In this document: positions 1-8,301 of the stretch, piece after piece
Position numbering within the stretch: the stretch's first letter is position 1
Layout: each line of letters opens with the position of its first letter
DNA from: UBA3537 sp045561735
GTDB lineage: Bacteria > Bacteroidota > Bacteroidia > Flavobacteriales > Flavobacteriaceae
Assembly: GCA_045561735.1 (NCBI GenBank)
Contig: JBJKXC010000026.1
Coordinates: forward strand, 8,663-72,662
Direction of reading: 5' to 3'
DNA: 64,000 nucleotides
Program-made: the position numbers and the translations under genes
The notes under the pieces: generated by a model
The model's database searches: none
Seen by the model: the letters and a program-made list of their open reading frames with translations, nothing else
What the model was told of the DNA's origin: nothing

Positions 1-1
1 T

Positions 2-1819
2 GAAAGTTATTATCCTGGCAAATTAGAAAATTACTTTTCAAAAGATTTATTTGTTTACGCCAATGTACCTTATAAAATTAAAACTTATGAAGAGATTATA
101 AAGGATCCAAAAAATACGATTGAATTTAACCATGAAGCAGAACAAAAGATTCAAATTAAAAGGGGAGAGATAGGAACTGACGGAGCTTTGTTGCGAGAGG
201 CCCATGTTTTTATATATAAGGTTAATTTTATAGAAAAGATTTTAGTAACTGTGTTAGCAAAAGTTTCAAATTTTATACCAGAAGGGGGGATATGGATGAA
301 TACCCAACGCCCTGAATGGAATGATGCAAACAATGCTTTAGTCGGAAATGGAGTTTCTATGGTCACTCTTTACTATTTAAGACGCTTTTTGAAATTTTTT
401 GAAGGTATTTTAAGTAAAGTTTCAATTACTGAAGTTGCAATTTCTTCAGAACTTTTGCTGTTCTTTAATTCGGTTAAATTCACACTTGAGACTAACCAAT
501 CACTTTTACAGGGTCCCATTTCTAATATAGATCGAAAGCGAATTTTAGATGGCTTGGGGACTGCAGCTAGTATTTACAGACATTCTATTTATAACGACAG
601 TTTTTCTGGGGAAAAAGAAACAATCCATCTCGACGGAATTCTCTCTTTTGTGAAAATCGCACTACAATTTCTAGAACATTCAATAGAAGCCAACAAGCGA
701 CCTGATGCACTTTACCATTCCTATAACCTTATGACTGTCGAAGTTGATAACGCAATTTCCATATCCTATTTACCAGAAATGTTAGAAGGTCAAGTCGCTG
801 TTTTAAGCTCTGGTTATTTATCCACCGAAGCTGCTTTAGAAGTGCTGGACGGGCTCAAGGCCAGTGCCTTATTTCGACCCGACCAATACAGTTACACTTT
901 ATATCCAAATAAAGCACTACCAAGATTTATCGACAAAAATACCATATCCGAAAAACAAATTAAATCTTCAGATTTACTGAAATTATTATTAGAGAATGAG
1001 AATAAGCAGATTGTGTCGAAAGATATTGAAGGGCAATATCATTTTAATGGAAACTTTAAAAATGTAGATTATTTAAGGGACGCCTTGATGAATTTACCAT
1101 CAGTTTATCAACCTCTTGTTATGAAAGATGCCGAAAATGTCTATGCTATTTTTGAAGCAATTTTCGACCACAAATCCTTTACGGGTCGCTCTGGAACTTT
1201 CTTTGGTTATGAGGGCTTAGGTTCAATCTATTGGCATATGGTATCAAAACTATTATTAGCGACACTCGAAGTCACTCAAAAGGCAATTGCTGCAGAAACA
1301 GGTTCGCATAATATAGGACGTCTATTCGACCACTATTTTGAAATTAATGCAGGTATTGGCGCACACAAGTCTCCAGAACTTTATGGAGCTTTTCCAACCG
1401 ATCCCTATTCACACACACCGGGCGGAAAAGGAGCTCAGCAACCTGGAATGACTGGCCAAGTTAAGGAAGATATATTAAGTCGATTTGGAGAATTAGGTTT
1501 CTATGTTAAGAATGGTTGTCTTGGATTTTCTCCTGATATTTTAAAGCCTTCAGAATTTCTTTCTGAAACCCAATCTTTTGATTATTACAATGTAAGGGGA
1601 GAAAAACAAAATATATCTATCAGTCCTGGAAGTTTAGTTTTTACAATTTGTCAGGTACCTGTTGTGTATAAGCTGGGTTCTGAGTTAGGTATTTCTGTAG
1701 AATTTACAGATGGAAAAACTAATAATATAAAAGGAAAAGTATTGGATTATGAAATAACCCAAACTATTTTCAAAAGATCTGATAAGGTTGAAATGATCAT
1801 TGTACATGTAAATAAATAA
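2..1819 (+). CDS. GH94/GH149-like glucan phosphorylase, C-terminal part (5' end outside window)
   Basis: The reading frame is open from the first codon of the window, so this is the 3' part of a larger gene; the TTG at 188 is not its start. At codons 101-118 it carries an RPEWNDANNAL motif, with the WND aspartate at 323-325. In GH94-type phosphorylases the Asp of an equivalent WND motif is the general acid. Later motifs include a GYEGLGS segment near 1209 and a GAQQPGMTGQ segment near 1435. Family knowledge: GH149 beta-1,3-oligoglucan phosphorylases are large proteins (about 1100 residues or more) often found beside GH17/GH30 genes and sugar transporters in flavobacteria. The neighbours here (GH-A glycosidase, GH30, GPH symporter) fit that. 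No signal peptide can be judged because the N-terminus is missing. GH94 or GH161 remain alternatives; membership of the GH94-like superfamily is surer than the exact family. Confidence 0.6.
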   Translation, partial: ESYYPGKLENYFSKDLFVYANVPYKIKTYEEIIKDPKNTIEFNHEAEQKIQIKRGEIGTDGALLREAHVFIYKVNFIEKILVTVLAKVSNFIPEGGIWMNTQRPEWNDANNALVGNGVSMVTLYYLRRFLKFFEGILSKVSITEVAISSELLLFFNSVKFTLETNQSLLQGPISNIDRKRILDGLGTAASIYRHSIYNDSFSGEKETIHLDGILSFVKIALQFLEHSIEANKRPDALYHSYNLMTVEVDNAISISYLPEMLEGQVAVLSSGYLSTEAALEVLDGLKASALFRPDQYSYTLYPNKALPRFIDKNTISEKQIKSSDLLKLLLENENKQIVSKDIEGQYHFNGNFKNVDYLRDALMNLPSVYQPLVMKDAENVYAIFEAIFDHKSFTGRSGTFFGYEGLGSIYWHMVSKLLLATLEVTQKAIAAETGSHNIGRLFDHYFEINAGIGAHKSPELYGAFPTDPYSHTPGGKGAQQPGMTGQVKEDILSRFGELGFYVKNGCLGFSPDILKPSEFLSETQSFDYYNVRGEKQNISISPGSLVFTICQVPVVYKLGSELGISVEFTDGKTNNIKGKVLDYEITQTIFKRSDKVEMIIVHVNK

Positions 1820-1821
1820 TT

Positions 1822-2850
1822 TTGAAAACTTTATATCTCTTAACATTTATTTTTTTATCTGCTTGCGCTGCAATTCCATCAACTGATTCCGAAAAGGTGC
1901 TAACATCTGGGCGATCAATACTTGTAAATGATGTGCCATATTTTATAAAAGGTATTTGCTACCATCCTGTTCCAAGGGGTGCCACAAAACGCAGTTTTGA
2001 GTCGCTGGATCAAGACCTATTACTAATGAAGGAAGCGGGCATCAATACCATTCGTTTGTATGAGCCAATTGACGATATTGAAGTTCTAAATAAAATTGAC
2101 GCAGCAGGTTTAAAATTGATAGTGGGTTTTGGCTACAACCAAAATGGAGTTTATGACATCGCTTCTGGCAGTTTTATCAATTTCATAAAAAAATACAAAA
2201 CTCATAAAGCCATTTTATTATGGGAATTGGGAAATGAGTACAATTACCATCCCGAATGGTTTGATGGTGACATTCAAAACTGGTACAATGCCTTAAGCAC
2301 AGCTATAGATTTAGTTCATAAGGAGGACCCCAACCACCCTGTATCAACGGCTCATGGCGATGTACCAGATGAAAACGTCCTAGCTTTAAATCCTAATTTA
2401 GACCTATGGGGACTCAACGTATACCGTTGGGATAAACCTCAATCTGCTTTAAAACGTTGGGAGAAAATAAGTTCCAAGCCTGTTTATCTTTCTGAAGTAG
2501 GGGCAGACAGTTATATGAAAATCAGCAAGTCTGGGTTTGAAAAAGGTGAAAATCAAAAGGCTCAAGCGACCGCAAATGCCAATATCATTGATGCGGTTTT
2601 AAGTCACAGTGATCTCACTTCTGGACTTCTTATTTTTTCATTTACAGATGGTTTGTGGAAAGCTGGAAACCCCGATCAACAAGATATTGGCGGCTGGGCT
2701 CCTAATAGCAGTGGTGTTCCCTATGATGGTGCCCCAAACGAAGAGTACTGGGGAATTGTCGATATTGAAAGAAATAAAAAACAAACTTTTGATGCCATAA
2801 AGGAGCGGTTTACTAATTTTTCGATTAACAACAAAAAACTTCAGGAATGA
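1822..2850 (+). CDS. Clan GH-A TIM-barrel glycoside hydrolase, lipoprotein
   Basis: A 342-residue protein with a lipoprotein signal (LSAC, lipidated Cys about 15), so membrane-anchored outside the cytoplasm. The start is a TTG only 2 nt after the preceding stop. The (beta/alpha)8 clan GH-A signatures are visible: GINTIRLYEP (about 73-82), the acid/base Glu in WELGNEY (E139), and a probable nucleophile in YLSEVGADS (E225). The ending EYWGIVDIERN resembles the end of GH2/GH17-like barrels. It probably acts on beta-glucan, inferred from the phosphorylase before it and GH30 after it, whose start overlaps this stop by 4 nt. The precise family (GH2-like, GH5, GH17 or GH158) cannot be fixed by eye. 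Fold and retaining mechanism are fairly sure; substrate is inference. Confidence 0.72.
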   Translation: MKTLYLLTFIFLSACAAIPSTDSEKVLTSGRSILVNDVPYFIKGICYHPVPRGATKRSFESLDQDLLLMKEAGINTIRLYEPIDDIEVLNKIDAAGLKLIVGFGYNQNGVYDIASGSFINFIKKYKTHKAILLWELGNEYNYHPEWFDGDIQNWYNALSTAIDLVHKEDPNHPVSTAHGDVPDENVLALNPNLDLWGLNVYRWDKPQSALKRWEKISSKPVYLSEVGADSYMKISKSGFEKGENQKAQATANANIIDAVLSHSDLTSGLLIFSFTDGLWKAGNPDQQDIGGWAPNSSGVPYDGAPNEEYWGIVDIERNKKQTFDAIKERFTNFSINNKKLQE

Positions 2851-4343
2851 TTGATTACAGATGGATTGGTCCTTTGATATTCTTTTTAGCAAGTCTGCTT
2901 ATGTCTACGGGATGCAAACAATCTGACCCTACAATCAATGTATATGAAACTTCTGAAAGCGGTCACAAATTAACGCTTATTAAGGACATTGAGCCTTTGA
3001 AAGTGTCTTCAGAAATTAATTTAAATATAAATCAAAAATTTCAAACCATTTCGGGTTTTGGAGGTGCATTCACAGAAGCCTCTGCCCATCTTTTGAACCA
3101 ATTAAGTCCATCCAAAAGAGCCGAAATTTTGAAGGCTTATTTTAGCTTGGAAGGTGCGGCTTATTCTATGGCGCGAACGCATATGAATTCCTGTGACTTC
3201 TCAATAGACCACTATTCTTATTCCCCTGTAGCTGGTGATAAAAATCTGGAACATTTTTCTATTGATGAAGACCGCGAAGATTTGATACCCATGATAAAAG
3301 ACGCCTTAGAAATTTCTGAGGAGGGCTTTAAAATCTTTGCATCTCCTTGGACAGCAGCACCCTGGATGAAGGATAACAATGCATGGGTTGGTGGAAAATT
3401 ATTACCAGAATACTATGACACTTGGGCTTTGTTCTTCTCTAAATATGCAGATGCTTATGATGATGAGGGGATTGATATTTGGGGTTTTACTGTTGAAAAC
3501 GAACCAATGGGCAATGGTAACAATTGGGAAAGCATGCATTTCTCACCTGAGGAAATGACCGATTTTGTTCAAAATCACCTGGGACCCAAATTGGAAAGGG
3601 ATGGTAAAGGAGATCTTATAATTCTTGGGTATGATCAAAATCGAGCGGATATTAAAGAATGGGTTGATGTGATGTACAGAGATGAAGCCAGTTCTAAATA
3701 TTTTGATGGTACAGCCATTCACTGGTATGAAAGTACTTATGACTATTTTCCAGAAGCTTTACAATACGCACATCAAAAAGCACCTAATAAATATTTGATT
3801 CAAACAGAGGCTTGTGTAGATTCAGAAATTCCAGTTTGGAAAGAGGATGCTTGGTACTGGAAAAAGGAAGCTACTGATTGGGGCTATGATTGGCGTGAAG
3901 CTTCAAAAAAATATTTACATCCAAAATATGCCCCAGCCAATCGCTATGCAAGAGACATCATTGGATGCCTCAATAACTGGGTTGACGGCTGGGTAGACTG
4001 GAACATGGTTTTGGACCGTCAAGGCGGCCCAAATTGGTTTAAAAATTGGTGCGTGGCTCCAGTTATTGTAGATCCAGATTCAGATGAAGTATATTATACA
4101 CCATTGTATTACATCATGGCGCATTTTAGTAAATTTATCAGGCCAAGGGCTGAGGTCATAGCAGCGGATTCAACAGACAAAGATTTGATGGTGACTGCAG
4201 CTCATAATCCTGATGGCTCAATCGCAGTGGTGGTTTTCAATGAAGGTTTCACAGAAAAGACCTATCAATTAAAGGGATTAAAACTAGAAAAGGCCATCAA
4301 TATCAGTCCGCAAGCCATTCAAACAATTTTAATTACCAACTAA
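2847..4343 (+). CDS. GH30 family glycoside hydrolase, lipoprotein (probable exo-beta-1,6-glucanase)
   Basis: A 498-residue protein with an N-terminal hydrophobic segment ending in STGC (Cys 23), a probable lipoprotein. GH30 hallmarks: QTISGFGGAFTEA at about 66-78, SPWTAAPWMK at 166-175, acid/base Glu in TVENEP (E219) and nucleophile Glu in LIQTEAC (E321). It ends with the small beta-domain usual for GH30 (VVVFNEG onwards). In marine Flavobacteriia GH30 enzymes remove beta-1,6-linked glucose side chains from laminarin, which suits this cluster; glucosylceramidase-type activity is the family alternative. The ATG overlaps the previous gene's stop by 4 nt, which implies translational coupling. 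An MFS symporter follows 11 nt downstream. Confidence 0.88.
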   Translation: MIDYRWIGPLIFFLASLLMSTGCKQSDPTINVYETSESGHKLTLIKDIEPLKVSSEINLNINQKFQTISGFGGAFTEASAHLLNQLSPSKRAEILKAYFSLEGAAYSMARTHMNSCDFSIDHYSYSPVAGDKNLEHFSIDEDREDLIPMIKDALEISEEGFKIFASPWTAAPWMKDNNAWVGGKLLPEYYDTWALFFSKYADAYDDEGIDIWGFTVENEPMGNGNNWESMHFSPEEMTDFVQNHLGPKLERDGKGDLIILGYDQNRADIKEWVDVMYRDEASSKYFDGTAIHWYESTYDYFPEALQYAHQKAPNKYLIQTEACVDSEIPVWKEDAWYWKKEATDWGYDWREASKKYLHPKYAPANRYARDIIGCLNNWVDGWVDWNMVLDRQGGPNWFKNWCVAPVIVDPDSDEVYYTPLYYIMAHFSKFIRPRAEVIAADSTDKDLMVTAAHNPDGSIAVVVFNEGFTEKTYQLKGLKLEKAINISPQAIQTILITN

Positions 4344-4354
4344 ACCAATATATT

Positions 4355-5767
4355 ATGCAAACATCTAATGCAACAGTCAATAGATTATCAATGGGCCAAA
4401 AAATTGCTTTTGGATTTGGAATGTTGGCCAACCAAATGTTTCCTGCCATCTTGGGAATCTTTATGGTTGTTCTTATTGAAGACTTGGGGTTTTCTGGCTG
4501 GATGTGGTCTTTGATTTTTCTTTTTCCTAGAATTTTTGATGCCATAACTGATCCTATTATGGGCTTTATCTCCGATAATACCAAATCTAAATGGGGTCGT
4601 CGCCGACAGTATGTTTTTATTGGGGGACTTGTTATGGGGCTTGCTTACATTTTTATGTGGCAACTTTATAAAACAGATGGTGTAGAATATAACTTTTGGT
4701 ATTTCTTTTTATGGTCTTTGGTTTTTTATTTGGGACTGACCATCTTTAGTGTTCCTTATGTGGCCATGGGTTACGAAATGAGCGATGATTTTCACGAAAG
4801 AACAAACATCATGGCCATCGCCCAATGGATTGGACAGTGGGCTTGGGTCATTGCGCCTTTGTTTTGGATTATTATGTATGATCAAGATTGGTTTCCCTCT
4901 GCGGATGTTGCTGTAAGAGAATTGGCCATATGGGTTGCAATCCCCTGTACGCTTTTTGCTTTGGTGCCTGCTTTCTTTATAAAAAGCAAATCCACATTAA
5001 ACGAAGACTATGAGCCCTTAAATTTGGCGAATGTTGAGAACAGTTTAAAAAAAATATTTGAAAGTTTTATTGAAGCGTTTAAAATCAAGGAATTTAGAAA
5101 ATTATGCGGTGCAACCTTTTTAATATTCAATGCTTTCAACACAGTAGCAGCACTGACCTTTTTTGTAATTGTCTATAAATTATTTAATGGAGACGCCGGT
5201 GCATCTGGTATTTGGGTTTCTATGTTTGGATGTTTGGGTGCTTTAGGCACAACATTTATTGTGATTCCAGCGGTGGCTTGGATGTCTAAAAAATTTGGTA
5301 AGAAAAAGGCTTTTATGTTGGCACAAACAATTTCATTGGTGGGCTATATAATGCTTTATTTTTTATTCATTCCTGGTAAACCATCGCTGTATATTATTGC
5401 TTTGCCGTTCTTTTCTTTTGGAATTGGGAGTTTGTTTACAATAATGATGTCAATGACTGCAGATGTTATTGATATTGATGAGTTAAATACAGGAAAACGA
5501 AGAGAAGGAATTTTTGGTGCTATTTATTGGTGGATGGTAAAAGTGGGCTTTGCCATTGCTGGCGCCCTAAGTGGTACTATCATTACATTTGTTGGTTTTA
5601 ATCCGGACCTTGCAACGCTAGACCAACAAGCGGCTGTAGATGGGTTGCATGCTTTCTTTTGTTTTTTTCCAATGGGAGGAACCATCCTCGCAATGTTTAT
5701 CATGCGTAATTATAGCATCACTGAAGAGAAGGCTCAAGAAACAAAGGCTGCATTGAAAGAAAAATGA
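4355..5767 (+). CDS. GPH/MelB-type sugar:cation symporter (MFS)
   Basis: A 470-residue polytopic inner-membrane protein with about 12 hydrophobic segments. The GPH signature is plain: FDAITDPIMGFISDNT (about 61-76) followed by the basic loop KSKWGRRRQY. It lies in an operon after GH30 (11-nt gap), so it probably imports gluco-oligosaccharides released by the upstream hydrolases for the cytoplasmic phosphorylase. The exact substrate and coupling ion are inference. No clear terminator follows; the 109-nt gap to the convergent permease gene shows no convincing hairpin. Confidence 0.88.
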   Translation: MQTSNATVNRLSMGQKIAFGFGMLANQMFPAILGIFMVVLIEDLGFSGWMWSLIFLFPRIFDAITDPIMGFISDNTKSKWGRRRQYVFIGGLVMGLAYIFMWQLYKTDGVEYNFWYFFLWSLVFYLGLTIFSVPYVAMGYEMSDDFHERTNIMAIAQWIGQWAWVIAPLFWIIMYDQDWFPSADVAVRELAIWVAIPCTLFALVPAFFIKSKSTLNEDYEPLNLANVENSLKKIFESFIEAFKIKEFRKLCGATFLIFNAFNTVAALTFFVIVYKLFNGDAGASGIWVSMFGCLGALGTTFIVIPAVAWMSKKFGKKKAFMLAQTISLVGYIMLYFLFIPGKPSLYIIALPFFSFGIGSLFTIMMSMTADVIDIDELNTGKRREGIFGAIYWWMVKVGFAIAGALSGTIITFVGFNPDLATLDQQAAVDGLHAFFCFFPMGGTILAMFIMRNYSITEEKAQETKAALKEK

Positions 5768-5876
5768 AAATAATTAAGAAATCTGCAATTTATTTTCTGA
5801 AATTTTGCTCTCATTTCCATGTGGAAGCTGCCATGCCGAGATTCATTTTTGGTTGATGGGGTTGATTTACTGTAAT

Positions 5877-6701
5877 TTAAAAAATACCGGGAGGGCCTAT
5901 AAATTCCATGTAAATTATAAATCCAGCCATCACAAATATAAAATAACCAAAAATTTTCCGAAGTTTTGAGTTGTCAAAATAACTTCCAAGGTAATTGCCA
6001 ATAAAAACACCAAAAATAGCCAGGCAAGTAAAAGGCAAAAGAAACCCCCAATCAATATTTACAACCAAAGCATCCCCAAGTAAAAATCCGATTAGTGACT
6101 TTAAAGTTACGATTGTAAGTGAGGTTCCAATGGCTGTTTTAATATCAATATTTGCAAAAAGAACCAAGGCAGGAATGATTAAAAACCCACCACCTGCACC
6201 CACAAGCCCTGTGATGCTACCAATGAGAACCCCTACGATTAAAATTAAGGGGTAATTATGGGCAGCCATTTTAAATTTTCCTTTTTTAATATTTTTTTTT
6301 GGCCTTTTAAACATGCTCAAGGCCGCAGGGATCATTACTACTGCAAATCCGCCCAATATAATCATACGCCTGCTAATGACAATATCACCTATTGTAAACA
6401 ATTCAATGGGAATTATAGGAATTAAAAACAATCTAACAGCAGTAATACTTAGGATAGCGGGAAGGCCAAAAATAAGGCCAATTCTAAAATCTACAGTTCC
6501 TTTTTGATACTGTTTAATCCCTCCCACCATGGCGCTGCAACCTACTACAAATAACGAATATCCTGTGGCTAATTTTTCATCGATCGTAAATAAATACGTA
6601 AAAACAGGAACCGCGAGAATAGACCCTCCCCCTCCAATTAGACCTAAAACAATTCCTATTAGTAATGCAAAAAAATAGCCAAACGCTTCTGTCAAAACCA
6701 T
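5877..6701 (-). CDS. TauE/SafE (DUF81) family membrane permease
   Basis: About 274 residues, inner membrane, with 7-8 predicted helices. It shows the internal two-fold repeat of the family: GLIGGGGSILAVPVF in the first half (about 20-34) and GLVGAGGGFLIIPAL in the second. I chose the ATG at 6701 (MVLTEAFGYF); the upstream in-frame ATG at 6764 would add 21 residues not expected in the family. TauE/SafE proteins export sulfite or sulfur-containing organic anions, but the substrate cannot be read from the sequence. It stands alone, convergent with the sugar symporter, with no sulfur genes nearby. Confidence 0.85.
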   Translation of the reverse strand: MVLTEAFGYFFALLIGIVLGLIGGGGSILAVPVFTYLFTIDEKLATGYSLFVVGCSAMVGGIKQYQKGTVDFRIGLIFGLPAILSITAVRLFLIPIIPIELFTIGDIVISRRMIILGGFAVVMIPAALSMFKRPKKNIKKGKFKMAAHNYPLILIVGVLIGSITGLVGAGGGFLIIPALVLFANIDIKTAIGTSLTIVTLKSLIGFLLGDALVVNIDWGFLLPFTCLAIFGVFIGNYLGSYFDNSKLRKIFGYFIFVMAGFIIYMEFIGPPGIF

Positions 6702-6820
6702 AATTATTTTTCTCAAAAACAGTAGAAAGATTATTGTATTTGAGATCGTTTTACAAATTAACAAAAATTCAAATTAACATACTTTAACGCTTTGCTAATC
6801 TTTTTTTGTAACTTTAAATG

Positions 6821-6828
6821 TAAATTTG
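6821..6828 (+). promoter_or_regulatory. Bacteroidota -7 box TAAATTTG
   Basis: Matches TAnnTTTG. No TTG is found at the usual 18-21 nt upstream. It would start transcription near 6835, which favours the ATG at 6859 over the TTG at 6838 for the next gene. Confidence 0.45.
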
Positions 6829-6858
6829 CCTTTTTAATTGGCACAATTACAGGCAATT

Positions 6859-7749
6859 ATGACAAAAACACAGGTACTTGATAGGCTTTATGATCTTTTA
6901 ATTTCTGAAAAGGTAAAATTTAAAATTGAAAAAATAATTCTGATCATAGGTATGATCAGTTTTGTTGTTCATCTAGCTCTCATTTACTTGAAACGCTATG
7001 GGCTTTTAAATCTTTTCGAAACATCTAATTTCTTTGATAATCCCATTGCAGCCATCTACACGCCGTTTTCTTTTATATTAATCTACGAGGTTTACTTGTT
7101 AATTTTTTATTTACCAAGATCAATAACTACCTATATTACAAAACAATATGAAATCATTACGCTTATTGTTATTCGTCGTATTTTTAAAGATTTGTCTAAT
7201 TTGGAACTATCTTCGAATTGGTTTGAGATCAAAAATGACATTGCTTTCACCTATGATATTATAACTGCCTTATTGCTGTTTTTTTTAATTTACCTTTTTT
7301 CATATTTAAAGGACAATTTGGACATTCAGAATTTAGAAAACCCCCTTAAAAGTTCACAAATACAACAGTTCATAGACATCAAAAAAATAATGGCATCTGC
7401 CCTCATTCCTATTTTTATAGTAATTGGATTGTTCACTTTTGGTGGCTGGATTACCTCTTCAGTGCCTTCTAATATTTCGGCAGCCCTGAAAGATGTTAAT
7501 AGTTTGTTTTTTGACGAATTTTTCGCGGTGCTTATTATTGTAGATGTTTTGTTGTTATTGGTTTCTTTTTTCTATACAGATCAGTTTCATAAGGTCATTC
7601 GAAACTCTGGGTTTATTATTTCAACTATCCTCATTCGGATGTCTTTTACGGTTGAGGGTTTTATCAATAATATCCTCATCATCGCTTCCATTGTTTTTGG
7701 TTTGGGGATTTTATGGATTCACAACAAGTTTGCAAAAAATCTGCGTTAA
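6859..7749 (+). CDS. Conserved multi-pass membrane protein, function unknown
   Basis: About 296 residues with roughly seven hydrophobic segments, starting near residue 23 (IILIIGMISFVVHLALIY). I do not recognise a named family; the sequence resembles uncharacterised bacteroidotal membrane proteins. The start is ambiguous: a TTG at 6838 (MAQLQAI) or an ATG at 6859 (MTKTQVL). I prefer 6859 because the -7 box at 6821-6828 would place the transcript start around 6835. The C-terminus is basic and cytoplasmic-looking (HNKFAKNLR). A strong palindromic terminator follows directly. Confidence 0.7.
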   Translation: MTKTQVLDRLYDLLISEKVKFKIEKIILIIGMISFVVHLALIYLKRYGLLNLFETSNFFDNPIAAIYTPFSFILIYEVYLLIFYLPRSITTYITKQYEIITLIVIRRIFKDLSNLELSSNWFEIKNDIAFTYDIITALLLFFLIYLFSYLKDNLDIQNLENPLKSSQIQQFIDIKKIMASALIPIFIVIGLFTFGGWITSSVPSNISAALKDVNSLFFDEFFAVLIIVDVLLLLVSFFYTDQFHKVIRNSGFIISTILIRMSFTVEGFINNILIIASIVFGLGILWIHNKFAKNLR

Positions 7750-7751
7750 AA

Positions 7752-7777
7752 AAAATCCAAACCTAGGTTTGGATTTT
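7752..7777. terminator. Bidirectional palindromic terminator
   Basis: A 13-bp perfect palindrome centred on CCTAGG with flanking A and T runs, between the stop at 7749 and the convergent stop at 7801. The A/T runs on both sides suit termination from both directions. Confidence 0.85.
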
Positions 7778-7800
7778 ATATAATCAATTCTAAAAAATGC

Positions 7801-8265
7801 CTACCGGCGTTTCGCTTTTTTCATTTTTGAACGCTTTTTTATATACTTGGTCTTTGAATACTTTTTATTTTTTATCAATTCCCATTGAGCAAACTGATAA
7901 TCATTTAAGATTTTTTTTAAACTTTCTTTCATGGCAATAGCTTCATCAAGCCTTGAGATATGCATATTGTAAACCTCTTCTTTGCTGGGGCGTTCTTCAG
8001 GCTTATTTTCCATGCGCAACTTTATTTTTTTTGTCTTTTCTAGAATAAGTGCATACATCTGATCTTGTTGGTTTTGGTTTAAATCTAGTTCTAGAGTCAT
8101 TTTTTTAGTCCAAAGTGTAGCTTCTTGTTCAGGAGTCAAGGCTTTCATCGCTTGCATGCGGTTGTTGGACCGTTTTCCACGTTCTGAATCCATTTGTCGC
8201 GGCGGTTGTTGTGCAAAGACTGTAAGACTAAAAAGAAGAACCAATATTTTTAAAATAGATTTCAT
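7801..8265 (-). CDS. Spy/CpxP-like small periplasmic protein
   Basis: A 154-residue protein with a signal peptide (about 1-18, cleaved near VFAQQ). The mature part is highly charged and helical. It contains LTPEQEATLWTKKM and LDLNQNQQDQMY, the LTxxQ-type repeats seen in Spy/CpxP-like proteins and in short flavobacterial DUF4890-type proteins. The tail is very basic (KKRSKMKKAKRR). Role unknown; periplasmic chaperone or metal-stress function is only a family suggestion. It lies 36 nt downstream of the metalloprotease gene on the same strand. Confidence 0.6.
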   Translation of the reverse strand: MKSILKILVLLFSLTVFAQQPPRQMDSERGKRSNNRMQAMKALTPEQEATLWTKKMTLELDLNQNQQDQMYALILEKTKKIKLRMENKPEERPSKEEVYNMHISRLDEAIAMKESLKKILNDYQFAQWELIKNKKYSKTKYIKKRSKMKKAKRR

Positions 8266-8301
8266 AGCAACTTTTTTAAGTTGTTTTTAAATGTACAAAA
8301 T

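Noticed and set aside
188..1819. Phosphorylase gene starting at the TTG at 188
   Set aside because: The same frame is open back to position 2 with sensible protein sequence, so the gene begins before the window.
5768..5876. Terminator between the symporter and the TauE/SafE gene
   Set aside because: No stem with a following T-run could be found.
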